NCBI GenBank assembly: GCA_021801225.1
Contig: JAJYYF010000024.1
Location: 1-43,830, forward strand
Direction of reading: 5' to 3'
DNA length: 43,830 nt
From: Microcaldota archaeon
Lineage (GTDB): Archaea > Micrarchaeota > Micrarchaeia > Micrarchaeales > CABMGC01
Position numbers and translations under genes: made by a program. How positions within the stretch are numbered: the first letter of the stretch is position 1; every line of letters starts with the position of its first letter. Below, piece after piece: positions 8,009 through 16,164 of the stretch. The notes beneath the pieces are model-generated. The model saw nothing but the letters and a program-made list of their open reading frames with translations. It made no database searches and was not told where the DNA came from.

Positions 8009-9043
8009 TTAATTTTTAATTTTCTTTCTGTTTTTAATATTCTCTATTACGGTATCAAGAAGTATGAATGAGTTGTCGGATCTTGAATTTTGAGGTAATA
8101 TGTTTATTGCACATTGACTGAATCCGCTATTCTTTATGTTATCAAAACGTTCTTTGGATCTTTTCCAGATATCTGCCCAAGATTCATTGTAAATATTGCC
8201 TAATTTTATGTCTCTTATTAATGAACATGGAGTAACAGAACCGTCAACAAAAACCGCCGATCTAACAATTCCTGCAGTACATGTTTTAAATGAGTATGAA
8301 TCAAGAAGAGGTGTCTCATAGTTTATTGAGTGCGAACAGTCTTCAACTATACCATATAACTTTACATCTTCTCTTTTACAAGATTTAATTACTTCAGATA
8401 TTTCCCCATGCAATTTCCTTAAAGCGTTGTTTTCTTGACGTAAATCGAAGTAATCACTACCCAGTATAGATGTTGGTTGAAGCGGTTCTAAATTAAATGA
8501 AACTAAATAAGAGTATTCATTCAATAACCTCGAAACTGTAGTTATAATATCGTTTGAATTTACACTGGTAAATACAATACCCACTGAAAATGGAATTTTA
8601 TTTTTTTCTAGAGTATTTAGCCCTAGGATTGAGTCCTGTGTTTTACCTCTAGTTTTATCATTTATTTTTGGATTAAGACTGTCTATTGAGACCTGAAAAG
8701 AAACATCATCATTAACCAAATCCCTTAATTTGTTTGTTTGAGTTTCACTAAGCTTGTGTAGTAAGGTGCCGTTTGTACTTACTTGAACTCCTCTCCTAAA
8801 GATTTTATTTGCAGTTTCAATAAGTTCTATTATATCTTTTCTTATGAATGGCTCTCCTCCAACCAAAACTACCTCAAAAGGATTTGCTTCCTCTTTTGTT
8901 TTTTTGAAAAGGTACACCATATTCTTAAATGTAGGAGTCTTCCAGGTAAATGGTTTTGCATAACAATAAGTACAGTCGAGATTACAAACACTGGTTACCT
9001 CAAACTCTACTCTAAATGGAAAATCAGGATATACATTTTCCAT
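8009..9043 (-). CDS. Radical SAM protein with partial SPASM/twitch domain
   Basis: 344 residues. FEVTSVCNLDCTYCYAKPFT gives the CxxxCxxC ligands for the SAM-binding 4Fe-4S cluster, followed by LVGGEPFIRKDI (the GGEP motif) and VSTNGTLL. The C-terminal part has CTAGIVRSAVFVDGSVTPC then LGNIYNESWADIWKRS, the start of a SPASM/twitch auxiliary-cluster domain. The usual closing CxxC...C set is reduced to one Cys (GFSQCAINIL), so at most one auxiliary cluster is likely. Such enzymes often modify peptides. It starts 2 bp after the Trp-rich gene, implying strict co-translation. The substrate is inferred to be that neighbour but is unproven. Confidence 0.85.
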   Translation of the reverse strand: MENVYPDFPFRVEFEVTSVCNLDCTYCYAKPFTWKTPTFKNMVYLFKKTKEEANPFEVVLVGGEPFIRKDIIELIETANKIFRRGVQVSTNGTLLHKLSETQTNKLRDLVNDDVSFQVSIDSLNPKINDKTRGKTQDSILGLNTLEKNKIPFSVGIVFTSVNSNDIITTVSRLLNEYSYLVSFNLEPLQPTSILGSDYFDLRQENNALRKLHGEISEVIKSCKREDVKLYGIVEDCSHSINYETPLLDSYSFKTCTAGIVRSAVFVDGSVTPCSLIRDIKLGNIYNESWADIWKRSKERFDNIKNSGFSQCAINILPQNSRSDNSFILLDTVIENIKNRKKIKN

Positions 9044-9045
9044 GA

Positions 9046-9519
9046 TTATGCACTTCTTTTATATTCGAATAATTTAATTATTTCAGGATTTGAAGAGCTT
9101 GCTTCTTTGAATGTTTTGTTTAGGATCGAAATTATCTTTCTTCCGGTGCTTACTGTTGTTAGAAAGATCATCTTTGTTCTTAAGTCTTGAACAAATGCTT
9201 TGTCATCTTCTAATCTTACTTTTATCTGTTTGCCGACTATTTCGTCATCTCTTTTTAATCTTTTTAGTAAATCTGTACGTCCGATATTCTGATCCCATGA
9301 TTCTTGAACCCATTTTGGACCTTGATCCCATGCTTCCTGAGTCCATTGTTCTTGCTCCCAAACAGCTGCTCTCTTAGATAAATCAGATTTACTTTTTGTT
9401 TTGGAGTTCTCTACAGGTACCGAGTATTCTTGGCTAGCGCTGCGTGCATATGGAATTAGTAAGTCAGCTTCGCCACCAGTATTTATATTCAATTTCCCCT
9501 TAGTCTTAAATCTAGTCAT
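9046..9519 (-). CDS. Unknown protein with Trp-rich repeats, coupled to the radical SAM gene
   Basis: 157 residues from the ATG at 9519; a TTG at 9534 would add five. I chose the ATG because a TATA-like stretch at ~9541-9549 places a start site close to it. The N-terminus is polar and Lys-rich. The centre (~55-85) holds evenly spaced tryptophans: WEQEQW, TQEAWDQGPKW, VQESWDQ, that is two copies of a W-[TV]-Q-E-[AS]-W-D-Q unit. The C-terminal ~75 residues look like a folded helical or strand domain (KMIFLTTVSTGRKIISIL). No known family is recognised. Position 2 bp upstream of a radical SAM/SPASM-like gene suggests it is a substrate or partner. Confidence 0.7.
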   Translation of the reverse strand: MTRFKTKGKLNINTGGEADLLIPYARSASQEYSVPVENSKTKSKSDLSKRAAVWEQEQWTQEAWDQGPKWVQESWDQNIGRTDLLKRLKRDDEIVGKQIKVRLEDDKAFVQDLRTKMIFLTTVSTGRKIISILNKTFKEASSSNPEIIKLFEYKRSA

Positions 9520-9536
9520 CCCACCATTCCCCAAAA

Positions 9537-9560
9537 TAGATATATAAGCTTAAGAATAAA
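9537..9560. promoter_or_regulatory. Divergent AT-rich promoter region
   Basis: tagatatataagcttaag contains TATA-like boxes readable on both strands, lying between the Trp-rich gene (minus) and the TraB-like gene (plus). Spacing to the minus-strand ATG at 9519 is about right for a leaderless or short-leader transcript. Confidence 0.45.
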
Positions 9561-9599
9561 TATCTTTTGTTCAGTAGAGTATTAGGTATTAATTAAATT

Positions 9600-10541
9600 T
9601 TGATTTTTAGTAATCCAGTAGATGAAAAAATGGTACCTTTAGATTTTTACGAGTATCTTATGCTGAAGCATAAGCCAGAAGAAAGTAGTATTCCTTTAAC
9701 ACAGAAAGAGTCTTTTTTGAAAAACAGTTTTCTTTATTATAACAATGAAAAAACATTTTTGTTCTTAGGCTTTATGCATCAAAAACTTAATGAAGATACA
9801 ATGGATATTTATTCAGATATATTCAAACGATTTATCCCAAAAGTTACACTTTTTGAAATAGATAGGGGTATTACAATTGAAAAAGTAGGGAACTTTGCAA
9901 AAAATGATAATGAGGTAGGATTTGGAATAAGATTAGCATTTTTACTTAACTCTGAAATAAAAGGGATTGACATCCCTAGAAAAGAGTTTATAAAAATACT
10001 TTCAGAGTATGATAAAAAAAATTATAATGGAATAGAGTTGGGAGTATATTGGAACTTTGTCAATATTTACAGATATTTTTATCAAAATATGCAAAAAGAA
10101 AAAAAAGAAGATGTTTTTGAAAAGGTTCTCGATATACTAGAATGGGAATTTTTAAATCAGAACGGCTCACTGTATTCTTACAAAAACGAGTTTTTAGAGT
10201 TAATTAGAAAGTACTCCACAGATATAAAAACAGGGATTAAGGAGTTCATTGAGGAAAAGAACATTAAAAATACTGGCAAGAAGTTTTGTGATATTAAAAA
10301 TTATGAAGAGCTTACTGTTCCTTTTCCATATTGTACAAAATACCCTATAAATAGAGCCAGCACTTACCTTGAAGCTTATAGAAATGTAAATATGATAGAA
10401 AACATTGTTAAAGAACTTGAAAAAAATAACAATGTTGCTTCAGTTTTTGGTTTAGGACATGTTTCTGAATGTAAAGATATTTTGAGCACAATACTCTCTG
10501 AAAAGTTTGGAATGAAGATGAAAAGACTTTCTGAATTGTAG
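9600..10541 (+). CDS. TraB/TIKI/EreA-superfamily-like protein
   Basis: 313 residues if the TTG at 9600 is used; the first ATG is at 9630 and is an equally plausible start. FLFLGFMHQ (GxxH-like), PKVTLFEIDRG (the P-x-VxxE motif) and the C-terminal SVFGLGHVSECKDIL (VxGxGH) are the spaced His/Glu elements of the TraB/TIKI/ChaN superfamily, whose members are putative metal hydrolases or proteases. The central part is helical and Lys/Glu-rich. No signal peptide or membrane segment is evident. The 3' end has a decayed second copy 125 bp downstream. The superfamily call is from motifs only. Confidence 0.6.
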   Translation: MIFSNPVDEKMVPLDFYEYLMLKHKPEESSIPLTQKESFLKNSFLYYNNEKTFLFLGFMHQKLNEDTMDIYSDIFKRFIPKVTLFEIDRGITIEKVGNFAKNDNEVGFGIRLAFLLNSEIKGIDIPRKEFIKILSEYDKKNYNGIELGVYWNFVNIYRYFYQNMQKEKKEDVFEKVLDILEWEFLNQNGSLYSYKNEFLELIRKYSTDIKTGIKEFIEEKNIKNTGKKFCDIKNYEELTVPFPYCTKYPINRASTYLEAYRNVNMIENIVKELEKNNNVASVFGLGHVSECKDILSTILSEKFGMKMKRLSEL

Positions 10542-10665
10542 GTATATTTATTTTTGTAACACCTTAAAATTAATACTTGACTAATATTAAAAAATAAAAG
10601 GTTACATGTAGTTTAATTATAGTAATACTAATATTAAACTGTAGTTAAACTTTAGTAAGACTTAA

Positions 10666-10899
10666 GAGCTCACTGTTCCATTTCCATATTCTAGCGGATA
10701 TCCAATAAATAGGGCAAGTGCATATCTTGAAGCATATAGGAATACCAACATCATAGAATGTATCGTTAAAAACCTTGAAACAAATAATAGCGTTGCTTCG
10801 ATTGTTTGCAGATGACATGTTTCAGAATGTAAAGATATCTTAAATACAACACTTACAGAAAAGTTTGGAATGACTATGAAAAGGCTCTCTGAACTTTAA
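10666..10899 (+). pseudogene. Decayed duplicate of the 3' end of the TraB-like gene
   Basis: From gagctcactgttccatttcc to the TAA at 10897-10899 this matches, base for base with scattered substitutions, bases ~10308-10541 of the upstream gene (…ELTVPFPY…, TYLEAYRN, SECKDIL, EKFGM-MKRLSEL). Several key positions are lost: the GLGHV segment reads with an in-frame TGA (tgcagatgacatg). There is no start, so only a C-terminal remnant survives. It is evidence for an old partial tandem duplication. Confidence 0.85.
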
Positions 10900-10914
10900 A
10901 CAATTAATTAAAAG

Positions 10915-10966
10915 AATAAATAAAAATAGTGCTTCTTCAATAAGACAAGTCTTTCCCGCGCTCGTT
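10915..10966. repeat. Copy of the ThrRS 3' end (coding tail, stop and 3' flank)
   Basis: Bases 10915-10948 are identical over 34 bp to 16661-16694, and resemblance continues to 10966/16712. On the minus strand this encodes ERGK-[DE]-LSY-stop plus the downstream T-rich flank in two unrelated genes (VIT1-like and ThrRS). Confidence 0.85.
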
Positions 10967-11245
10967 TAGATAATATTTTCTTCTGGCTAAAGTAGATGTA
11001 TAAGCAACTGCGCCCATAGAGATTGATTCTGCGCCTAAGGCAGCAAGACCCGCAACAAAAATAATTCTTACATCGGTTGTTGCAACAGAGACTCCTAAAA
11101 TTATTCCAAGAACATTTACAAGTCCATCCTGGCTTCCTAAAATAAAATCAGATAGCTTGCTTCCATGAGAATGAAATTCGCCATAATTATGAGTAGTTAT
11201 ATTTTTATTTTTAAATAGCAATAAGGCACCGATATGAATAAACAA
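10937..11245 (-). pseudogene. Truncated VIT1/CCC1-family transporter with ThrRS-like tail
   Basis: 102 residues. SKLSDFILGSQDGLVNVLG, GIILGVSVATTDVRII and GLAALGAESISMGAVAYTS match the first two transmembrane segments and cytoplasmic start of vacuolar iron transporter (VIT1/CCC1) proteins, which normally continue for another ~80-130 residues with three more helices. Here the frame stops after RRKYYLNERGKDLSY. Those last residues and the following DNA match the end of the ThrRS gene at 16661-16712, so the 3' half of the transporter appears to have been replaced. Transport of Fe/Mn is unlikely from this fragment, though it could still be expressed. Confidence 0.7.
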
Positions 11246-11479
11246 AAAAGATTAATAAAGCATTAGCATGAATTAATAAAAAATTCAAAAGTGATTTTAA
11301 GCGCTTTTTCTTTTTTTATGTATAATTAATGTATTTCTTAGATAAAAATTATTTTTAATTAATTAAATTAGAAGTTTTTTAAATTAATATTATTACTTTT
11401 ACTTTTTTTGTTTGTAAAAAATCCAATAATTTTGACATAATATATTTAGATAGGTAAAACAATATATTAGATTGGTGGA
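11246..11479. other. AT-rich spacer
   Basis: 234 bp of very AT-rich sequence between the truncated VIT1-like gene and the chorismate mutase leader. It contains T-runs and the TATA-like element listed separately. No gene or repeat is seen. Confidence 0.5.
11438..11449 (+). promoter_or_regulatory. TATA-like box upstream of chorismate mutase
   Basis: taatatatttag lies ~30 bp before a GGTGG sequence and mini-ORF at 11480, at the spacing expected for an archaeal TATA box. If used, the chorismate mutase mRNA has a leader of ~130 nt. Confidence 0.4.
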
Positions 11480-11509
11480 ATGAAGTTAATATATAAAAAA
11501 GGTTTATAG
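11480..11509 (+). CDS. Possible 9-aa leader ORF before chorismate mutase
   Basis: GGTGG (11474-11478) sits one base before ATG, followed by MKLIYKKGL and TAG. It lies in the presumed leader of the chorismate mutase mRNA. The SD-to-ATG distance is short for initiation, and only one aromatic codon (Tyr) is present, so an attenuation role is speculative. Confidence 0.25.
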   Translation: MKLIYKKGL

Positions 11510-11598
11510 ATAAATTAAATAATAAATTTATTTAATATCGCATTAAAAAATTTTAAATCTTTTGTAAAACTTCTTCAACTACAAATCAGGGGAGTGTC

Positions 11599-12531
11599 TT
11601 GAAACAAAAAACTATTAAAACAAAGGATGAATTAAGGAGAGAGTTAGGTATTATAAATGAAAATATAATAATTAACCTTCTTAGGCGTTCACAATACGAT
11701 CTGAATGAGGCTATTTATTTAGAAGGAGGTATACATATTCCTGAATTTAAAGGAAGTTTCTTAGATTTTTTACTAATTGGGAGAGAAATATTAGATGCAA
11801 GTGCAGGAAGATATGATTGTAGAGTAGAACATCCTTTTTTTTCGCAATCTGCAAATATTCAAAAAATAGTTATAAGGAGGGATAAAAATGAATGTGAAGA
11901 GGCTCAGCAAAACAAATTAGTTAATAGAAATGAAGAAGTTAAGAGTATATATCTTCAAACTTTGAGAGATATTTGTAAACCAGGAAATCAGGATGAAGAA
12001 TATGGAAGCATCACATTATTAGATATAGATTGTCTCCAAGAAATGTCTAAAAGGGTACATTATGGTGAATTCGTAGCTGAAGCAAAATATGTTGAAAATG
12101 AAAAACTAAGAGAATTAGTTAGAAAAGAGGATTGGAAAAATGTTAAAGTTGAATTAAAAGATATTGCACAGGAAGAGGCGGTTTTGGGTAAATCTATTGC
12201 AGTAGTAATAGTCGAAAAACTCAATAAATTAATTCGCGAAGCGAATTGGAAAGATATTTTAAACATCAAAGAAAAAGAGCAAAGAAAATTAGAAATTGTT
12301 GTTCTTGATAAATTAGAATTAATTTCTAAAACGCAATTTGATTTGATAAAAAAGCAAAATTCTGAAAGTAATGAAACAAGGGAAGAAGGCATAGATAAAA
12401 TAACTCCTGAATTTATACGAAATTTCTTTAATAAATTAATTTCACTTACCATAGATGTAGAAGTGGAATATCTACAAAAATATAAGCAGAAAAAAATATT
12501 TGAATCGTTTAGTGCGTTTCATACAAAATAA
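11599..12531 (+). CDS. Eukaryote-type (ARO7-like) chorismate mutase
   Basis: 310 residues, starting at TTG after ggggagtg. It catalyses chorismate to prephenate, the branch toward Phe and Tyr. It aligns by eye along its length with yeast Aro7 (256 aa): IPEFKGSFLDFLL, RYDCRVEHPFF, EYGSITLLDIDCLQEMSKR, VHYGEFVAEAK and ITPEF...DVEVEYL. The yeast active-site Arg16, Arg157, Lys168 and Glu246 correspond to Arg13, Arg152, Lys163 and Glu288, all present. Gly-Ser of the yeast effector site (141-142) is also kept (136-137). An extra ~50 residues lie between Lys163 and the C-terminal helix. Archaeal and bacterial AroQ domains are usually ~90 residues, so this all-helical eukaryotic class is unexpected. 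Neighbours concern tryptophan. Confidence 0.88.
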   Translation: MKQKTIKTKDELRRELGIINENIIINLLRRSQYDLNEAIYLEGGIHIPEFKGSFLDFLLIGREILDASAGRYDCRVEHPFFSQSANIQKIVIRRDKNECEEAQQNKLVNRNEEVKSIYLQTLRDICKPGNQDEEYGSITLLDIDCLQEMSKRVHYGEFVAEAKYVENEKLRELVRKEDWKNVKVELKDIAQEEAVLGKSIAVVIVEKLNKLIREANWKDILNIKEKEQRKLEIVVLDKLELISKTQFDLIKKQNSESNETREEGIDKITPEFIRNFFNKLISLTIDVEVEYLQKYKQKKIFESFSAFHTK

Positions 12532-12610
12532 AATTACATATTATATTATTAACTTTTACAAAAAATATTGTTTATTCTTAAATTATAGAAATTGATTCAA
12601 TAAATTATAA

Positions 12611-13447
12611 TTAAATAAAAGCTAATTTGTTCTTTTTTATCTCATCTAGTAAATATTTTACTTTATTGATATTTATTCTTGAGTTAAAGGATCTTACGTT
12701 TCTTTCATCAGAAGTTTCAGAATCATCATTTTTTACAGATGTACTAACTATTGCTCCATCAGAATAAGTTAATAGCTCTAAAGCGTTTTTTATTGTCATA
12801 CCACTACCTATCAATACAGGTATTTTAACTGCTGATTTTACTTTTTTAAGATCTGAAATTAAAGGTGCATTTCCAGTCCATTTTCCAGTAATTATTACTG
12901 CATCTGCACCAAAATCTTGTGCCAATCTTGCAGATTCTTCAATTGGTCTGCTTTTTAACATTTTTGAATGTTTAACTTGTATATCTGCAAGAATTGCAAT
13001 GTCTTCGTTAGCACTTAATTTAGACCTATAATCTAAAACTTCATTAGGATTACAATATATTTTACCGAAATCAGTTTCAACATCATCTACAAAAACTGGA
13101 ACTCTAATAAACTTTGCATTGATAGTTTTTGCTATTGCTAAACTAGCTTTAAAATCATTCCATAGCACATTCACTCCTAAAGGTACAGTTGCAATCTTTG
13201 CAAGTTCAGAACATAGATAAGTCATAGAGGCAATAATCTCTGGACCAACATTTATATTGTGAGGTATATCATAATTATTTTCAAGTATTATTCCATTAAT
13301 TCCTCCTTCTTGAAATGCGTGCAGATCTTTTATTGAAATATCAATAATTTTGTCCAAACCAACAAACTTAGGATAGCCTAACAACGGCATAAAATGTAGA
13401 GCACCTATAATTGGCTTGTCAATTTTAAATATAGATTTTATTTCCAT
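12611..13447 (-). CDS. BtpA-family TIM-barrel protein
   Basis: 278 residues. PIIGALHFMPLLGYP, GINGIILENNYDIP, VPLGVNVLWND, FIRVPVFVDD and DAVIITGKWTGNAP followed by IPVLIGSGMTIKNALELL match the BtpA family, a TIM-barrel group found in archaea and cyanobacteria (named for photosystem I biogenesis). Its real reaction is not settled. It is the last gene of a minus-strand unit TrpRS - TrpD-like - BtpA, 16 bp after the TrpD-like gene, which suggests a shared function with a phosphoribosyl compound or aromatic substrate. The ATG at 13447 gives the expected N-terminus. Confidence 0.85.
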   Translation of the reverse strand: MEIKSIFKIDKPIIGALHFMPLLGYPKFVGLDKIIDISIKDLHAFQEGGINGIILENNYDIPHNINVGPEIIASMTYLCSELAKIATVPLGVNVLWNDFKASLAIAKTINAKFIRVPVFVDDVETDFGKIYCNPNEVLDYRSKLSANEDIAILADIQVKHSKMLKSRPIEESARLAQDFGADAVIITGKWTGNAPLISDLKKVKSAVKIPVLIGSGMTIKNALELLTYSDGAIVSTSVKNDDSETSDERNVRSFNSRININKVKYLLDEIKKNKLAFI

Positions 13448-13463
13448 AAATTATTACCAATAA

Positions 13464-14747
13464 TCAAGTTATATCTTTTAATCTTTTTAATGTTTTAAGA
13501 TGTTCTCCAGAATCAAATATATCTCGTGCTATTTCAGTACCTTTTTTAAAGTCTATAGAATCCATAGATAATGCTATCAATGCCCCTGCATTAACTAACA
13601 TAGTATTTACTGCGCCGTCTGGTGCATTTCCTCTCAATACATCTAAAGAATAATTTATTCTTCCTTCTCTGTTATTTATTCTTGGAGTTATTTCTTGTAG
13701 TCTTGCAGGTTTCTTGATTCCAAAACTAGAAGATGTAAGTAAATTAAGTTTAGTTATTTTATCATTTTCTATTAATACAGCTTCAGTACCACCTTCAGCA
13801 ATTATTGAAATTTCATCTATGGTTATTGTGGGGTCTCTATTATTTACCAAGCCTCTTACAATAAGTCCCTTTTTAATATTAGTTATACTATATTTATTTA
13901 ACAATTGATATGCACGAGCAACTGTTAATGGATCAATAACTTGATTTACCCCTAAAAGTTTGATTTGTAATTGTTCCGGATATATCGGACTGGTCATAGG
14001 ACCTATTATATCATTCATGTGTGCCATATTTGAAAATTTATGTGTTTGCGTATGTATTTTTTTAAATCTTGTGTCTAAAGCTTCAATAAATCCAAAACCT
14101 GTCTCGGTTATAAGTCTTTGTATATAATTTATATCTTTTGGCATTGTCTTAACTCCCAACAACTCAATAAAATCCGAACTTCCTGACTTCTGAGAATTTC
14201 CAGGAGAACCGTGTTTAATTACTGCAAAATTATTTTTAATAGCATGTGTAGCAACTATAAGTGCAGAAGTTGTACTTATGTGAAATGTATTTAAATTATC
14301 CCCCCCAGTACCACAGTTATCACATATAATCAAATTATGATCACTTGTTCTAAAGGTTCCTAGTAAAGAATTATTTAAATCATAATCAAATACTGCAGCT
14401 ATTATTCCTGCAAGCGTTTCTTCAGAACCTTTCGAACACATTGTTTTTTTATTATAAATAGATGAAAGAAGTGCTATAGATTGTATTCTTGCCATATTAA
14501 TATTTCCAAATATTTTAACAAGATCAGGATTTTTATATAAAATTTCATACATTGGATAAACAGCAAACAATCCAACGGCATAAGCAAGATCAAATGCCAG
14601 AGGTTTATTTAATCTTATATAATTTTTAAGAATACTATTAGGAAAGTTAATTTTACCGCCATTATCACCTATACCGTTATCTCTCAATAATTCAGTTATT
14701 TCAGTAGTACTAAATATTTCCTTTTTCTTTATTCTTTTTTTAATCAT
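13464..14747 (-). CDS. TrpD-like phosphoribosyltransferase
   Basis: 427 residues from the ATG at 14747 (a TTG at 14765 would add six). It matches anthranilate phosphoribosyltransferase and the wider nucleoside phosphorylase II/TrpD fold: DNCGTGGDNLNTFHISTTSA (PRPP loop GTGGD and the NTFxIST motif), AVIKHGSPGNSQKSGSSDF and a GPMTSP motif where TrpD has GPLTNP. Enzymes of this fold join or split a ribose phosphate and an aromatic or base group. Differences from standard TrpD (~340 aa) are the extra length and KHGSPGNSQKSGSSD in place of KHGNRSxSSxSGSAD, so anthranilate may not be the substrate. No other trp biosynthetic gene is visible. It lies 29 bp after TrpRS. Confidence 0.8.
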   Translation of the reverse strand: MIKKRIKKKEIFSTTEITELLRDNGIGDNGGKINFPNSILKNYIRLNKPLAFDLAYAVGLFAVYPMYEILYKNPDLVKIFGNINMARIQSIALLSSIYNKKTMCSKGSEETLAGIIAAVFDYDLNNSLLGTFRTSDHNLIICDNCGTGGDNLNTFHISTTSALIVATHAIKNNFAVIKHGSPGNSQKSGSSDFIELLGVKTMPKDINYIQRLITETGFGFIEALDTRFKKIHTQTHKFSNMAHMNDIIGPMTSPIYPEQLQIKLLGVNQVIDPLTVARAYQLLNKYSITNIKKGLIVRGLVNNRDPTITIDEISIIAEGGTEAVLIENDKITKLNLLTSSSFGIKKPARLQEITPRINNREGRINYSLDVLRGNAPDGAVNTMLVNAGALIALSMDSIDFKKGTEIARDIFDSGEHLKTLKRLKDIT

Positions 14748-14776
14748 AAAATATCGCCTTTTCAAATGAAAAACAT

Positions 14777-15904
14777 TTAATTTTTTCTAAATAATTCAAT
14801 TAATTTTTTATTTACAAGGTTAGTTTCTTTATGCATCAGTATTTTAATAAAATCTATTTCGTTAACATTAGAAAAACTTTTATTAAAATTCTCTAGAAAT
14901 GGTATAAGATAAGATAATAATTTTTCCTTGACTTCGCGACTTGTTAATTTACCTTCCCTATAATTTTTTTTAATATCTTCTCCTTCCTCTTTATTTAAGA
15001 AATAACTTGTAAGATAAATCATTGCTACATCTTCTTCTGGATTTCCTCCAAATTTTCTATGTTCTTCAAGTGTTTTTCCACCTCCACTAAAAGCCCGTTT
15101 TATTTTAGCGATTACATCTTCAGAATTGTCGGTTAAATATATAACTCCGTCAGGTCTTGATTTTGACATTTTCTCTAAGTTTATATCTGGCATGAATTTA
15201 ACATGAATTACTGAAGGTTTAGAGTAATTCATTGCTTCTGCCATATCTCTGCCGAGTATTAAGTGTGGATCCTCATCAGGACCTATAGGAACAAGAGTAT
15301 TTGTAATCCCATATTTATCTTCCGGTAAAATTACGTGCGCAGCTTGAACTGCAGGATAAAAATACAGACCGATATTATTACTTTCAGTATAACCGTATAC
15401 TCCTTTTATTTTACTTATATTGATTTTTCTTGATAAATTTATTGCTAGATTAAATATTTCAGGATAATTAAAATCAAGGACTACTTTTGTCAACTCAGGT
15501 TCAAATCCGTAAGCTAAAAGGCCTTTTATTAAATGAACTGCATGCGATATTGCATCGATACGCGTTTCAACTCTACCAGAAACATAACTTTCATCATCTG
15601 AAAGAGGTATGATTACTTTTAAATTATATTCTCTTTGAAAAAAAAGACATGTGTCAAATACTACTTTATGACCCAAGTGCAATTTACCTGAAGGATTTAA
15701 ACCAGAAACTATTGCTGATTTTTGACCATTTAATAAATTAGTATAAAATGTGTCAAAATTCCTGTGTGAATAAAATAAATTGTTTTGAAAAGTTCTGAAA
15801 TTTGGTATATTTGTTAATTTATTAAACTCTGTTGCGCCAAATTCTGTTACAAGCTTCTTATTACTATCTAATAATTTATTTATGTTAGATGTTGTTGCTG
15901 TCAT
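14777..15904 (-). CDS. trpS: Tryptophanyl-tRNA synthetase, archaeal/eukaryotic type
   Basis: 375 residues. Class I signatures are HLGH (76-79, within SGLNPSGKLHLGHK) and KMSKS (~250, in INLEKMSKSRPDG). The C-terminal AFSGGGKTLEEHRKFGGNPEED block is typical of archaeal and eukaryotic TrpRS rather than TyrRS. It charges tRNA-Trp with tryptophan. It is the first gene of a three-gene unit with the TrpD-like and BtpA-like genes, starting at ATG 15904. The 242-bp spacer upstream is shared divergently with an ACT-domain regulator, so amino-acid-responsive control is plausible. Call firm; regulation inferred. Confidence 0.92.
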   Translation of the reverse strand: MTATTSNINKLLDSNKKLVTEFGATEFNKLTNIPNFRTFQNNLFYSHRNFDTFYTNLLNGQKSAIVSGLNPSGKLHLGHKVVFDTCLFFQREYNLKVIIPLSDDESYVSGRVETRIDAISHAVHLIKGLLAYGFEPELTKVVLDFNYPEIFNLAINLSRKINISKIKGVYGYTESNNIGLYFYPAVQAAHVILPEDKYGITNTLVPIGPDEDPHLILGRDMAEAMNYSKPSVIHVKFMPDINLEKMSKSRPDGVIYLTDNSEDVIAKIKRAFSGGGKTLEEHRKFGGNPEEDVAMIYLTSYFLNKEEGEDIKKNYREGKLTSREVKEKLLSYLIPFLENFNKSFSNVNEIDFIKILMHKETNLVNKKLIELFRKN

Positions 15905-16129
15905 AATATCATCATCAAATTTTTAATTTAAAGTCAAATATATACTTGTTATGATTAAAGATCAGATTTTCTTTCAAATAAATTAAATTTAATAAGGAGA
16001 TATGTAAGTATTCTGTTTTTTTTTGTATTGTGTTTTTTATATTTTTTTTATAAAAATCAATACATTTATCTTTAGTTAGTATACCCATTGGAACGGCATC
16101 ACATCACTTCAGGTATTATTAAGATAAGG

Positions 16130-16141
16130 TATATATTTAAA
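16130..16141 (+). promoter_or_regulatory. TATA box of the ACT-domain regulator
   Basis: tatatatttaaa is centred about 28 bp before the ATG at 16165, the spacing that yields a leaderless archaeal transcript. This supports 16165 over the earlier in-frame ATG at 16147. Confidence 0.5.
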
Positions 16142-16164
16142 CTTTTATGTATATAAATATACAT

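Noticed and set aside
14777-15904. Tyrosyl-tRNA synthetase
   Set aside because: The AFSGG...EEHRKFGGNPE block and length fit archaeal TrpRS, not the shorter archaeal TyrRS.
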